Assembly (NCBI GenBank): GCA_030710605.1
Contig: CP092882.1
Span: 17,418,316-17,482,315, forward strand
Length of the DNA stretch: 64,000 bases
DNA from: Cordylochernes scorpioides
Lineage: Eukaryota > Arthropoda > Arachnida > Pseudoscorpiones > Chernetidae
Direction of reading: 5' to 3'
The notes under the pieces were generated by a model. That model had not been told where the DNA came from, did no database searches, and saw nothing but the letters and a program-made list of their open reading frames with translations. Positions 10,346 to 20,474 of the stretch are shown piece after piece. The translations under genes and the position numbers were made by a program. The first letter of the stretch is position 1; each line of letters starts with the position of its first letter.

Positions 10346-12286
10346 TGTAAACAATCTTATTAAGTTGTTCCTTAGAACATTAAATATAGATGAGAATTAA
10401 GCTACTCTGGAGAGACGACAGCCGCAAATGATATGCAAGCACGCATGCGCATGAGACAATTGGTGATAATAGTAAACATTGAACTTTTTCAATGCTTTCT
10501 TTGTTTCATAATTTTCTATTTATTTATTATTTGTTGAAATTGAAGATATTTCTACGGTATTTGATATGTAGATATTTGCATAAAGTTTTAGTATTATCTA
10601 TGCAAATTGACATATCTGCCTATATAGCGCGGTCTTGTTGGATTATTGTAGTAGGTGCTAGCGGTTAAGTGAATAGGACAGGCCGGCGTGAGCTGCTGAT
10701 GTACATATAATTTGATCTCTTGTCCTTCTTTTATTGTTTTATATCTTTAAGTAATACAGGATCTTTCTCTTCCTCTAGGACTCCATTTTTTCAACAGTTT
10801 TTTATATCTTTTTAAAAAATATTCTATTTAGAATATCATCCTTTCCTAGCAATTTTAGATAATAAATTAAACGTCTGTGGATGAGTATCTTTTTAATTAA
10901 ACATTTTTCAAGTTTGCCTTTTCGAGATGTCTTTATCTCAATTTATCTACCTGATCCCAGTACAATTTTAATTTTGTACTATTTTTTTCACATAAATATA
11001 AAATTTTAGGCTGTACTTAAGTGTTTGACTAAGCTTTCTGGGTAATTCTCTATTTCAAAATATTGTATAAAATTATTTATTATTTTATATGTACAGATTA
11101 TATATAAAGTTTTATATATTTTCTACACTGTAAACTTCTTTCATTGCTTCTCTTGTAGTTTATAAATTTGTATTTGCATCATAAATAAATTGCCGTATCA
11201 TTCTGAAGTTTGTCTTCCCTAATTTTCTACGGGACAATATTATGAAATCTATATAGAAAAAAAAACAAGAAAATTCAATTAATTTTAAAACTTTTAAACT
11301 AAAAAGATATTTCGTTGTTGACCGATATGTTAATTTTATTAATCCATAAAATAAGGAAATTTTAATGAGCATAACATTATATTTGCATATAGGATTAAAT
11401 AAATTTGGAAAATACTGAATATGCAAATTAAGATGTGACAAAGTTTGCATACTATAATTGTATTTGGGATCGTAAAATCCGGTTTAGTTTTTAAACCCGC
11501 AAGCCATCAATCGAAAAAATAAACTGACTCAGGAATCTTTGATCAAATATTGGAGAATAGAAGAAAAGAGATCCAAATATATAAAATATATTTGACCATT
11601 TATTATCGCTCCAATCAATTATGTAAATAGGAAGTGAGAGTAGTTGATAAATCGAACGGCGACTTGATAAATGACCCAAAAGATTCCTTTGTTGGGAAGA
11701 GAATCGTAGAAAAATCCGATTTCTTACGCTGAAAATCCTATTTTCCGCTGAAATAACCATTAAGAAAATATTTCCCCCTTTTTTTTCTTTCAGTAAAAGT
11801 TATTTCTTTTATCAAAAATGCAAGTTTGATAACAGGTTTTCTCGATTATATGCCAATATTTGTTAATCTTATCAATATATATTTTCCCTCTTTCTTTTTT
11901 ATTAGAATGTGTAGTTTTTGATGTGAAAGTTGGCAGTCATTGAATTCAATCCACTTCCAATATGATTATTTCTCTTTGGCTGCATGTTGCTCATTCCATT
12001 TTACTCCTTTTACACATTGGTCTACATTCTTATTGGTCATCCTCTTTCCCCCGTATTTTCTTACGTATCCACCACTCCCGATATTTTATCAGAGTAAGGA
12101 TAGAAATTATTCTGAAGGGATTTCAACCTGAAAGTTAGCCACCCAGATGGTATTAAAGAAATGCATTTCATCAAATACGTATTATTGGTTTTAAAACTTT
12201 GTTTATATCTCTAATTAATAGTTTCTTTTATATATACCGCATTATTTATTTTAGATATTATCGAAATAAACTAGAAGAGAGCGCGA
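10346..12286. other. AT-rich sequence, no gene seen
   Basis: About 1.9 kb with only short unrecognised ORFs: 96 codons at 11160-11450 and 89 codons at 11491-11760, both minus strand. A small GC-rich patch near 10430-10465 contains GCATGCGCATG, like an NRF1-type site. An LTR fragment lies at 11187-11240. Confidence 0.45.
11187..11240 (+). mobile_element. fragment of the ATAT-flanked LTR family
   Basis: ATAAATTGCCGTATCATTC, TGAAGTTTGTCTTCCCTAAT and the terminal TTTTCTACGGGACAATAT match the last ~55 bases of the LTRs at 58394 and 62214. Confidence 0.7.
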
Positions 12287-12846
12287 GAGATCATAAGATA
12301 ATGATAAAAATCAGTACTAAAGATGTATTATAAGGAATGTTGATGAAGTATATATAATGTCACAGTTGTAATAGACCCAATATGTAAATAAACTAAAAGA
12401 TATCATAATGATAACTAGTACTAAAGATGTATTATAAGGAATGTTGATGAAGTATATATAATGTCACAGTTGTAATAGAACCAATATGTAAATAAGCTAA
12501 ACGATATCATAATGATAACTAGTACTAAAGATGTATTATAAGGAATGTTGATGAAGTATATATAATGTCACAGTTGTAATAGACCCAATATGTAAATAAA
12601 CTAGAAGATATCATAATGATAATCAGTACTAAAGATGTATTATAAGGAATGTTGATGAAGTATATATAATGTCACAGTTGTAATAGAGCCAATATGTAAA
12701 TAAGCTAAACGATATCATAATGATAACTAGTACTAAAGATGTATTATAAGGAATGTTGATGAAGTATATATAATGCCAGTTGTAATAGACTCGATATGTA
12801 GCTAAACTAGAAATTATCATAATGATAACCAGTACTAAAGATGGCT
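12287..12846. repeat. 104-bp tandem repeat, about five units
   Basis: The marker AAAGATGTATTATAAGG recurs at 12319, 12423, 12527, 12631 and 12735, exactly 104 bp apart, with a degraded sixth start at 12837. Units are nearly identical; alternating GACCC, GAACC and GAGCC variants suggest two-unit expansion steps. No open frame is maintained, so it looks like a non-coding satellite. Confidence 0.95.
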
Positions 12847-13199
12847 ATTGAGCCAGGGGACCCATTAAATTGTAGATAAAGTTTAATAGTCTGTATCCAT
12901 TACACTTTACGTCTTCCCCCCAATCACTAATATTTCCTTGAAACTACAGACTATTTTACTTATCGAATATTCATTTTCTAATCAAACCTGTGATCACATT
13001 GGTTTAAATTTAATAGCAAATTTGGAGGGCAGATATCTTCAATCGTTTTAAAATTATTATCCCACAAAAGTGCAATTAATACAGGTCAATATAATCCTGG
13101 TATATGGAAAATGGAAGTATTTAAGCACAGGAATGTTTATTTATATTTGAAATGAAGGCGATAAAAACGTGGTGCTTTTCTTTTAATAGTAAAAAACAA
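12847..13199. other. AT-rich sequence, no gene seen
   Basis: No ORF or repeat recognised; possibly the 3' non-coding part of the neighbouring Penelope fragment on the minus strand. Confidence 0.4.
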
Positions 13200-13227
13200 G
13201 CTTTCAGGCAAGAATGCCCTTCTTCAG
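13200..13227 (-). ncRNA. hammerhead-like core beside Penelope fragment
   Basis: Minus strand: CTGAAGA, a stem-loop (AGGGC...GCCT), then GAAAGC. The order CUGANGA, stem II, GAAA is that of a hammerhead ribozyme, and hammerheads are known in Penelope-like elements. It lies about 65 bases downstream of the stop of the GIY-YIG reading frame. Stem I and a GUC cleavage site were not confirmed, so activity is unlikely or unproven. Confidence 0.5.
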
Positions 13228-13293
13228 GTTACAACTTGGCAATATTTTAAAACTATGGAAATGAAAGATAGCCCAATAAAGTAGGTAAATATT

Positions 13294-13575
13294 TCAGCTT
13301 GGGGGATTGGCGAGGTAAAACACGGAGTATTGGGGTGGGAGGTCGATTTTTCGGTTGAAACTGGGCGTGCAGTGCGAGACCAAAGATTCAAGGACTAGGC
13401 GCTGATACTTGTTCCCGACGCCCTTGTAAACGCATACAGCGCTGTCCAAATTGAACGAGTGGCTGAATTTTGTGATGTGTTGGCATAAGAGAGACTTGCG
13501 GTCGTTGGTGCGTATGTTGCGGCTGTGTTCAGATAATCTGGTGCAGATAGATCGACCGGTTTCTCCGATGTAGAT
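13294..13575 (-). pseudogene. Penelope-like retroelement, C-terminal GIY-YIG nuclease fragment
   Basis: Translated on the minus strand from 13575 this gives IYIGETGRSICTRLSEH and continues for about 93 codons to a TGA at 13294-13296. YIGETGR followed by RLSEH is the GIY-YIG endonuclease signature at the C terminus of Penelope-like elements (PLEs), where the nuclease nicks target DNA for retrotransposition. All upstream parts (reverse transcriptase and the Cys-rich lead-in to GIY-YIG) are missing because a fold-back element abuts at 13576. The frame is otherwise open to its natural stop, and the following sequence holds a hammerhead-like core as expected for a PLE terminal region. A GIY-YIG fragment of another mobile element is possible but less likely. 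Confidence 0.85.
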
Positions 13576-13770
13576 TTATATACACAAAACAAACGTCTAC
13601 TGTCCTAACTGCGATGATAAAAATATGAGCACTAAGAAGCGGTCTGGTAGATTAAATTGGCGAAACCGCTGGGAGGGTTCACCACTGATGAGTCAACCCC
13701 ATCCAATATTTTTTCATCGTAGTAAGAACAGTAGAAGTTTGTTTTGTGTATAGAAAGTCCATTTATATAA
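13576..13770. mobile_element. fold-back element Fb-A
   Basis: Left arm ACACAAAACAAACGTCTACT then GTCCTAACTGCGATGA; right arm TCATCGTAGTAAGAACAG, TAGAAGTTTGTTTTGTGTAT, its inverse. Between them are AGAAGCGGTCTGGTAGATTA and the hairpin GGGAGGGTTCACCACTGATG. The left end cuts into the Penelope reading frame, so this element is the younger of the two. Confidence 0.85.
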
Positions 13771-14821
13771 TTATTCTCAAAATGATACAATCTAAACAAT
13801 ATTCATTCTATTTCACAAGACAGAATTTATATCTAAAACGATTTTTATAACATTCGATATTTCGACACGGAGTAACGCCGTCATTTTCAGATCATATTAT
13901 CAGAAGATGAAAACGAGCGTACTGTCTATCGAAATACTGAAAGCAATAAAACTTCTAAATCCCAAATACGTTTCGTTAAATCGAAACTTAACCATCCCTA
14001 TATAGCATATATAACCGATATAACATAAGGTTTAGTGGCAAAGTATGTACTATACAATTCCGTGTAAAATAAAGTAACAAAAAACAAGAAGTGTTAAAGA
14101 GGAAATACGACTGACTAAATCACGTGACCTAACGGATGTAGTAAAGTTAAGTTGTGTGTTTTACTGCGCTTGGACCATGGTCAAAATTGACTATAAATGG
14201 ATTTTACGGCGTCTTTTGGCCTCTAATGAAGATGGAATCTTTGCCAATAGCTTTTTCAGCACATTTAAAAGACGGTATCGGCAATCTTCAAATAGAATCT
14301 TTTAAGGCTCCTTTAAATTCAGTATTATAATTTCCTCTTTCTCTATTCTATCAAATTCAGTATTTTAATCTTCTATTAAATCCCCAGAATGGAAATTATT
14401 TGCCATCAATTTATTTTAGTTATTTTATACTTTTTGAGTATTCGATAATTCCATACAAATATCATCTTTTTATCTAAAATTAAGATTAATATACTCTATA
14501 CGAAATTTGAATTTATTTTATATTTACTTCTCAAACTAATACTTTGTATTTATTAGAGTATTATATAGTTTATATTTTCTCACAAAAACATTAAATATAT
14601 TATATTTTATTTATCTTTAATATCAAAGGATCTTATAAGCATATGGGCTACATATAGCCTATGCAAATAGGCTCAGTAACGGAATATTTTGCATATCTTA
14701 GGTCGTATAATATGATTATGATAATAATATTATTAATAACTATAAATGTTTAGCAATATGCTTTCAATGATATATATTATCAAATATTTCCTACAGACAT
14801 TAATATAATGATAGAAATTAT
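13771..14821. other. AT-rich sequence, no gene seen
   Basis: About 1 kb without a recognisable gene or repeat. ATTTCGACACGGAGTAACG followed by GAAGATGAAAACGAGCG (13858-13920) may be a decayed terminal segment of another Penelope-type repeat. Confidence 0.4.
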
Positions 14822-14965
14822 TAAATGAGAGGGCTTGGCTCATCAATGGTGAACCCTCTCAGCGGTTTCTCCAAACTAATCTCCAGACCACTCTCTACTA
14901 TTGTATTGGATTGGTTTTGTTATATACTGTGCATATCCTATAGAAGGCAACTTAGAGGTATTTAG
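14822..14965 (-). mobile_element. fold-back element Fb-A, one arm plus interior
   Basis: Reverse orientation: GAGAGGGCTTGGCTCATCA, ATGGTGAACCCTCTCAGCGG, CCAGACCACTCTCTACTATT. The sequence out to about 14985 (AGGCAACTTAGAGGTATTTA) matches the interior of the copy at 60040 in the opposite orientation, so part of the family's internal region is kept. Confidence 0.8.
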
Positions 14966-15049
14966 GGAAGCTATGGACATGGTGATGTGCATATATGCAA
15001 TTATATGGAAATGCCTTGAGCAATGCTCATCCGCAAATATCATTTCATA

Positions 15050-15106
15050 TTGTAACAAAGTATTTATAAATTTTATTAACAAAGGGGTCATTTTTATGTT
15101 TATGTA
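15050..15106 (+). mobile_element. 5' fragment of the ATAT-flanked LTR family
   Basis: TGTAACAAAGTATTTATAAA, TTTTATTAACAAAGGGGTC, ATTTTTATGTTTAT match the first ~55 bases of the solo LTR at 62214. Confidence 0.75.
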
Positions 15107-15139
15107 ATATGATGCAATTGTTATTACACTATAATATTT

Positions 15140-15985
15140 GATGTATTACACTGTTGTAGAATCCTGTCGACTTAACCGTTCTGTGGCAATATCGTTGCGG
15201 GGTTTCTTGTTGTTGGATGCGAATGGTGAGATTTGGTTGAAGCGCAGTCGTTGAGTGGTAAGTGAAGCACACAGTTAGGAATAATCAGGACACGTGATTG
15301 TTTTGAAAATAAAAGGCAATTGGGTTGGAGGGAAGAAAGCTTGAGAAGGGCTGAGCGATTTGACTTATTAATTAGTTGATCACATGGCGATGATTGGATT
15401 TAGATGAAATGAGCGGAGAGAGAGAGATCTCTAGAGTAGATGTTACCTTGTTGGAAGCGAAGGAGCAACTGTCTATTCTTGTTTTTCGATTTAACACCAA
15501 GACTCAGTTTCTCTCTGATTGGTCGAGAGATGTCACATGATCTTTTCCTATTGGTTGACCTACTTAAGGTGCTGTCTTCTGATTGGTCGAGAGATGTCAC
15601 ATGATCTTTTCCTATTGGTTGACCTACTTAAGGTGCTGTCTTCTGATTGGCCCGCGGCTCTCCTTGATGAAAGATATGGCCTGCCTGACAGGAAGTGTCG
15701 AGTGTTATTTCCACTTTATTTACTTCCGCGTTATCAAAATACGTCCTGCTTTGTCAGGAAGTATTGAGTGCTAGCTTTAACATTTATAACTTCTGGTCAC
15801 TAGATACGTCCTGTTTTTCCAGGAAGTGTTGGTTTAAACTTAGCTCGCAGGGACCCGGGGTCAGAAGGTTAACTGCGACGTTATTAATAAATATGTTCTC
15901 CTCTAGATTTACTTCCTATGTCTTTTGTTACTTTCTTTCCTCCAGTTACCTTATTCTTTTATTAAATCTTTGAAAATCATACATG
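15140..15985 (+). other. LTR- or promoter-like block with CCAAT motifs
   Basis: G+C-richer block that starts TGTTGTAGAATCCTGTCGAC. It holds a perfect 64-bp tandem repeat (15517-15644) and three diverged ~64-bp repeats built on CGTCCTG...CAGGAAGT (about 15677-15840). ATTGG/CCAAT boxes recur (GATTGG three times, TATTGG twice). An AATAAA lies near 15890. Tandem enhancer-like repeats with a following polyadenylation signal would suit an LTR U3-R region, but no target duplication, primer site or coding region was found. Confidence 0.4.
15517..15644. repeat. 64-bp direct tandem duplication
   Basis: Two identical units start at 15517 and 15581 with GATTGGTCGAGAGATGTCAC and end GTGCTGTCTTCT. A third start (GATTGG) at 15645 then diverges. 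Each unit holds two ATTGG boxes. Confidence 0.95.
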
Positions 15986-15989
15986 GTAC

Positions 15990-16177
15990 ATACATAGTGG
16001 GTCGGGGTTGCATTTAATTATATACAAATTATGACATTTATATTTTTCTACTCTGAAAATTTCCCTCGTGGCTTATCTTTTGTTTACCATTCATAGTTTG
16101 TCCTTGCCTGAAATAAATTGTTGTCTCCTCCTGAAGTTTTTGTCTTCCCTAATTTTCCACGTTGCAATATCAAAGGT
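15990..16177 (+). mobile_element. diverged LTR of the ATAT-flanked family
   Basis: CTACTCTGAAAATTTCCCTC, GTGGCTTATCTTTTGTTTAC and the 3' end CCTAATTTTCCACGTTGCA followed by ATAT match the solo LTRs at 60870 and 46864. The first ~60 bases are diverged. Confidence 0.75.
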
Positions 16178-16261
16178 ATTATTTCGAAGAGGGAATCAGA
16201 GCTAACGGCGATGGGTTCCTTCTCTCTCTTGTAAAATTATTATCAAATTATAATAAGCATT

Positions 16262-16320
16262 ATTGGTTGGGCAAACATTCACTCGGGTAGAACCAGGGCG
16301 AAGCCGGGTCATTTGACTTG
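16262..16320 (-). mobile_element. fragment of the CCCGGCTTCGCC repeat family
   Basis: Minus strand AATGACCCGGCTTCGCCCTG, GTTCTACCCGAGTGAATG matches the start of the repeat at 61283. A Tc1-like MITE follows directly. Confidence 0.7.
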
Positions 16321-16333
16321 TTTTGAATAAATA

Positions 16334-16541
16334 CATTCATGTGGACAATACTTAAGTAAGTAAAAAGTATTTTATGTCGCCGGACATCTTTTTTCTTTTT
16401 AGGAGACAGAGGTAATTTTGTTTACACTTGGTTATCTCGTGTGTCTTCAATAAAGGTCACTGTAATATCTTTCAGAGTTATTGTCTGAATCCCGATATAA
16501 ATGATAAAAGGTATAACTTCCTTAAGTTTTGTCTATGAGTG
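16334..16541 (+). mobile_element. Tc1-like MITE, complete copy
   Basis: Ends CATTCATGTGGACAATACTT and AAGTTTTGTCTATGAGTG, flanked by TA. The interior contains GTCGCCGGACATC, AGGAGACAGAGG, TTCAATAAAGGTCACTG and TTCAGAGTTATTGTCTGAAT. Opposite orientation to the copy at 8865. Confidence 0.88.
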
Positions 16542-16586
16542 TATGTAGAGAATATATTTCTAAATCATTAATTAAAGTTATTATCG

Positions 16587-16871
16587 CTATCCCGTGCTGA
16601 GAATTCACCAGTACTGGCGGTAATACCGGACCATGAAGAAAGAGCAAGAGTGCTTTCTAATGCAATTAAACTCAAAGGGTCAAAAATATTTATCAGTAAA
16701 GACTATAGCCTCAAAGTAAGAGACCAAAGAAGAATTCTAATTGCGAAGAGAAAGGAACTGTTTGGGAGGGGTATAAAAGCTAAATTAAGGGACAACAAAC
16801 TCATCATAGATGATACGACTTATAGTGTGGTGAACGGTGAGATCGTGAATTCTAGGGGAAATACCATATAG
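16587..16871 (+). CDS. upstream LINE ORF remnant, ends at in-frame TAG
   Basis: Open from the first bases of the insertion, reading ...IPDHEERARVLSNAIKLK... and ending NSRGNTI before TAG (16869-16871). It is rich in Lys and Arg, like the C-terminal part of a LINE ORF1 or linker. The frame is the same as the large ORF that follows: after TAG the next codons CAA CAA GAA ACG lead directly into it. Either one long ORF is broken by this single stop, or the stop is a normal ORF1/ORF2 boundary. The true N terminus was lost by 5' truncation. No domain is recognisable by eye. Confidence 0.6.
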   Translation, partial: LSRAENSPVLAVIPDHEERARVLSNAIKLKGSKIFISKDYSLKVRDQRRILIAKRKELFGRGIKAKLRDNKLIIDDTTYSVVNGEIVNSRGNTI

Positions 16872-16883
16872 CAACAAGAAACG

Positions 16884-19800
16884 GTGATCACGGTTCCGAA
16901 AAGATATGTTAAGCCACATTTTGATAAGATTGAAAAAATATGTAAAAATAAAGATTCAAGTGCTGGAGTTGTACCATCTGTAAATACTTTAAATAATGAA
17001 ATATGCAAATTCGCTCCTAAAAATATTTCAAAGCAAAATCATGCTAGGGAAGCGAATACTAGTCACAAGATTGTAAATGGAAGAATTAAATATGGCGATA
17101 ATAAAATACATATAAATAAAGATTCACAAAAAAGTTTTAAAACTATAAGCATTAAAAATCCAAAAGTTACGGTAGACACAATAATATGCTGGAATATAAA
17201 TGGACTTTTTAGGTTGCTCTCTGTTTTTCCACTTCTCGAGTACATTAAAAATTACGAGATTTTCGCTATACTTGAAACATGGTGTTCAAACCTCACAAAT
17301 ATAACATTAAAGGATTTCCAAATTTTTGAACAGCCGGCAACTAAGACCACAGGAAGGGGAAGGGGATCAGGAGGAATAATTGTGGGCGTCAAAAAAGGGG
17401 GGCATTACAGATTGCACAGTACAGAAAAGGATAACACCTGGATATCGATTTTTTTATCACAAAACATAGGAACCGACAAACCCACCACCTGCTTGATATT
17501 TGTATATCTCCCTCCAAACGAACTGTACCAGAACAACTTAGTTAGATTAACTAAATATATGGAAAAACAGATAACTGACGGGAAAGAACTAATTCTGATT
17601 GGGGATTTAAATATTAGAACTGGAGGGCTCGGGGGACTGTATAATCCAACAAATCTTCAGCTCTCTTTAGTTTCCGAAAGAAAAGCAAGAGATCTAATGA
17701 TTTCACCACTGGCTGAAGGACTCCTTGAGTTTCTCGAGGACAATTCGCTGACAATAATCAACGGACGATCAACAGGAGACAGAGAGGGTGACTTTACATA
17801 TGTTTCGGAGAGAGGCTCATCAACTATTGATTACTGCATAGTTTCCCAAGGAATACTGGAAAAAATATCAGACTTCAGGATAGAAACCCAGATGTACTCA
17901 GATCACCTTCCTCTTATCCTGAAGTTAACAGTCCAAAACACCTATGAAAACAAATCTAAGGGAGAAGAATATGGTGTTACGAGATACAGATGGACAGCTG
18001 GGGGAATTAAGACATTTAAACAGGAATTAAAGGAATTGCAAGTAGTAAAAATATCAAATCTCGATAGCTCCGTAAATACTTTCACTCAAAGAATTACCGA
18101 GGCAATGTCAACATCAGGAATAATGTACTCAACTAAGAGTGCCACCGGAAAATCTAAGCCATGGTTTGACAAAAACTGTTACGATATGAAAAAGCTAACA
18201 AAAGAAACTCTGAAGGAATTCCGTAGAACCAACAGGAAGGAAGACCTTGAAAGCTATGCTCTCCATAGAAAGAAATATCTCGGTTTATTAGATGATAAAA
18301 GAAGGAAATATATTCAGGAAAAACAAGAAATATTGAGAAATATTAAAGATTCAAAGTCCTTTTGGAAGACCATTGCGCTATTTAAAGGAGCAACAATAAT
18401 TCAAGGAGAAATTACTGTACAGGAATGGCACGAATTTTATTGCGAATTAATGAGTATTGAGGAAAAAGAGAAGATCTGTAATATAGAAGTGAGGATCTCG
18501 CCGAGCGACCCAATACTTGATCCAGAGATAACTTCTGAAGAGATAGGCAGGGCAATCAGAGATTTGAAAAATAACAAGGCAAGTGGACCTGATGACATCC
18601 CCAATGAAATAATAAAAGTACTCCCAGACTCATACATGGGTTTATTAGAACAATTTTACAATAGAGCTCTGATAATGGGACACTATCCTACAATATGGAC
18701 TAAATCGATCATACATCCAATCTTTAAAAGCGGTGACAAAGACAACCCTTCAAATTACCGTGGTATAGCACTGATAAGTAATTTTTCGAAACTTTTTACA
18801 ACAATACTAAGATCAAGACTGAATGAATGGGTAGAAAGAAGAAACGTCATTCCAGAAAATCAGGCGGGTTTCCGAAGGGGCCGATCGTGTGTGGACCTGA
18901 TATTCACATTGACCTCTCTAATACAACTTTCACTGAGGAAAAAGAGAGGAAAATTATATGTATTTTTTGTTGATTTGAGAAAAGCATTTGACACAGTTCC
19001 TCACTCATTACTCTGGAAGAAATTAACCAATCTGGGCGTAAGCTATCAATTTATACATGCAATTAGAAATTACTACGAACAGGCGACTGTGGCAGTCAGA
19101 TGGAGGGGTTCAATTACAGAAAATATTAAGATACATTCGGGCGTTTTACAAGGAGAGCCACTATCGCCATTACTTTTTATATTATTCATGACGGACCTGA
19201 TTAAAATGTATGACAACTCAGACCTGACGAGTGTATACCTTCCGGAATTTGGTGATGTTCACCTGCTGATGTATGCAGATGATATTGCTATTATAGGGGA
19301 GTCGAGGGTAAACCTCCAAAAAAAGATTAATTTATTGAAGGAATATCTTGGTGTGAACGAAATGACACTGAACGAGTCCAAATCGAAGGTTATGGTATTT
19401 CGCAATGGTGGTAAACCCTCAAGAGAAGATAGATGGTACTGGAATGGTAAACCTCTGATGGTAACAAGAAGATATATCTACTTGGGATACCCTCTGGTCA
19501 GTACAACTAAAACCACTCAAGCCGCAAACTTTTTCAAAGGAAAAGCACTTGCGGCAATAAATGCTACAACCCCATTATTGGCGAAATCAAAAATTAATTC
19601 ACTAAACTCTGCAATGAAACTGTTTGACTCAATTGTGATGGCGGTTTTAATGTATGCTGCTCCAATTTGGGCAACAGAGTATAAAGATTTATTAGACCAT
19701 ATACAAGATACATTTATTCGTAGGTTTTTGAATTTGCCTAGATATACACCAGGATACATAATAAGACCAGAAACAGGCCGCGTCTCATTAATAATAACAG

Positions 19801-20474
19801 CTCTGAAATTGACCTTGAAATATTGGCTGAGGGTGCTGAGTATGGATACAAATAGACTGCCTCGAATTTGTTTAACTAGAATGAGGCAATTATCCTGTGC
19901 TACAGGTGCGCCCATCGGTTTTATAAAACAATTAAGCAATTTACTTAATAATAACGGATCCTCGTGGCTTACTTATTGTAATGATCCTGACTCACTAAGG
20001 AATGCTATCCCTGGAATATTAAGAACTGCGATAGAGCAAACAATACAAAACGACCTAACAAGAATAACCCAATCAAAGTTATATTCCCACTATAGAGACA
20101 TATATACAACCTTTACCACCGAAGAATACTTCTTAACTGAACTCCCTTTTCCTATCATCAGATTAATTGCACAATTTAGAACCCTTTCAATTTTTTTCAG
20201 AGAACACCATTTGATTTTATTGAGGCGTGAAGACCTGAAATGCACTTTCTGTGGATCAGGAATAACAACGGAGATGCTGCATTACTTATTTGACTGTGCT
20301 GCTCTGTCTGAGGAAAGACGAAAATTAAATGATAAAACGGGGCAACTTTGTCCTTCATTCCCGGCACTGATTAATGAAATATCAAAGAATAGGTATATAG
20401 CGATGGCGATATTTGGATTCCACAAGACTATATCCCGGAAAAAGGCCTCACAGTGTTCTCCCTATCCCTTGTGA
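16884..20474 (+). CDS. LINE ORF2: AP endonuclease and reverse transcriptase
   Basis: About 1,196 codons, with no internal stop. An exonuclease/endonuclease/phosphatase (APE-type) domain covers roughly residues 95-350: CWNINGL (102-108), ILETW with the catalytic Glu (131), GDLN (240-243), IDY (315-317) and SDHLP (339-343). The reverse transcriptase follows, about 555-830: KASGPDDIP, NYRGIAL, QAGFRRGRS, FFVDLRKAFD (catalytic Asp 697), GVLQGEPLSPLLF and YADD (797-800). A C-terminal CCHC finger (C1120, C1123, H1133, C1138) is typical of several LINE clades. The product would nick chromosomal DNA and reverse-transcribe its own RNA at the nick. All catalytic residues I can see are present, so the protein part looks intact even though this copy lacks a 5' end and promoter. 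The first displayed codon is GTG and the real start is uncertain. Confidence 0.93.
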   Translation: MITVPKRYVKPHFDKIEKICKNKDSSAGVVPSVNTLNNEICKFAPKNISKQNHAREANTSHKIVNGRIKYGDNKIHINKDSQKSFKTISIKNPKVTVDTIICWNINGLFRLLSVFPLLEYIKNYEIFAILETWCSNLTNITLKDFQIFEQPATKTTGRGRGSGGIIVGVKKGGHYRLHSTEKDNTWISIFLSQNIGTDKPTTCLIFVYLPPNELYQNNLVRLTKYMEKQITDGKELILIGDLNIRTGGLGGLYNPTNLQLSLVSERKARDLMISPLAEGLLEFLEDNSLTIINGRSTGDREGDFTYVSERGSSTIDYCIVSQGILEKISDFRIETQMYSDHLPLILKLTVQNTYENKSKGEEYGVTRYRWTAGGIKTFKQELKELQVVKISNLDSSVNTFTQRITEAMSTSGIMYSTKSATGKSKPWFDKNCYDMKKLTKETLKEFRRTNRKEDLESYALHRKKYLGLLDDKRRKYIQEKQEILRNIKDSKSFWKTIALFKGATIIQGEITVQEWHEFYCELMSIEEKEKICNIEVRISPSDPILDPEITSEEIGRAIRDLKNNKASGPDDIPNEIIKVLPDSYMGLLEQFYNRALIMGHYPTIWTKSIIHPIFKSGDKDNPSNYRGIALISNFSKLFTTILRSRLNEWVERRNVIPENQAGFRRGRSCVDLIFTLTSLIQLSLRKKRGKLYVFFVDLRKAFDTVPHSLLWKKLTNLGVSYQFIHAIRNYYEQATVAVRWRGSITENIKIHSGVLQGEPLSPLLFILFMTDLIKMYDNSDLTSVYLPEFGDVHLLMYADDIAIIGESRVNLQKKINLLKEYLGVNEMTLNESKSKVMVFRNGGKPSREDRWYWNGKPLMVTRRYIYLGYPLVSTTKTTQAANFFKGKALAAINATTPLLAKSKINSLNSAMKLFDSIVMAVLMYAAPIWATEYKDLLDHIQDTFIRRFLNLPRYTPGYIIRPETGRVSLIITALKLTLKYWLRVLSMDTNRLPRICLTRMRQLSCATGAPIGFIKQLSNLLNNNGSSWLTYCNDPDSLRNAIPGILRTAIEQTIQNDLTRITQSKLYSHYRDIYTTFTTEEYFLTELPFPIIRLIAQFRTLSIFFREHHLILLRREDLKCTFCGSGITTEMLHYLFDCAALSEERRKLNDKTGQLCPSFPALINEISKNRYIAMAIFGFHKTISRKKASQCSPYPL

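Noticed and set aside
16820..19939. minus-strand ORFs opposite LINE ORF2 (for example 19517-19939)
   Set aside because: Shadows of the well-supported plus-strand reading frame.
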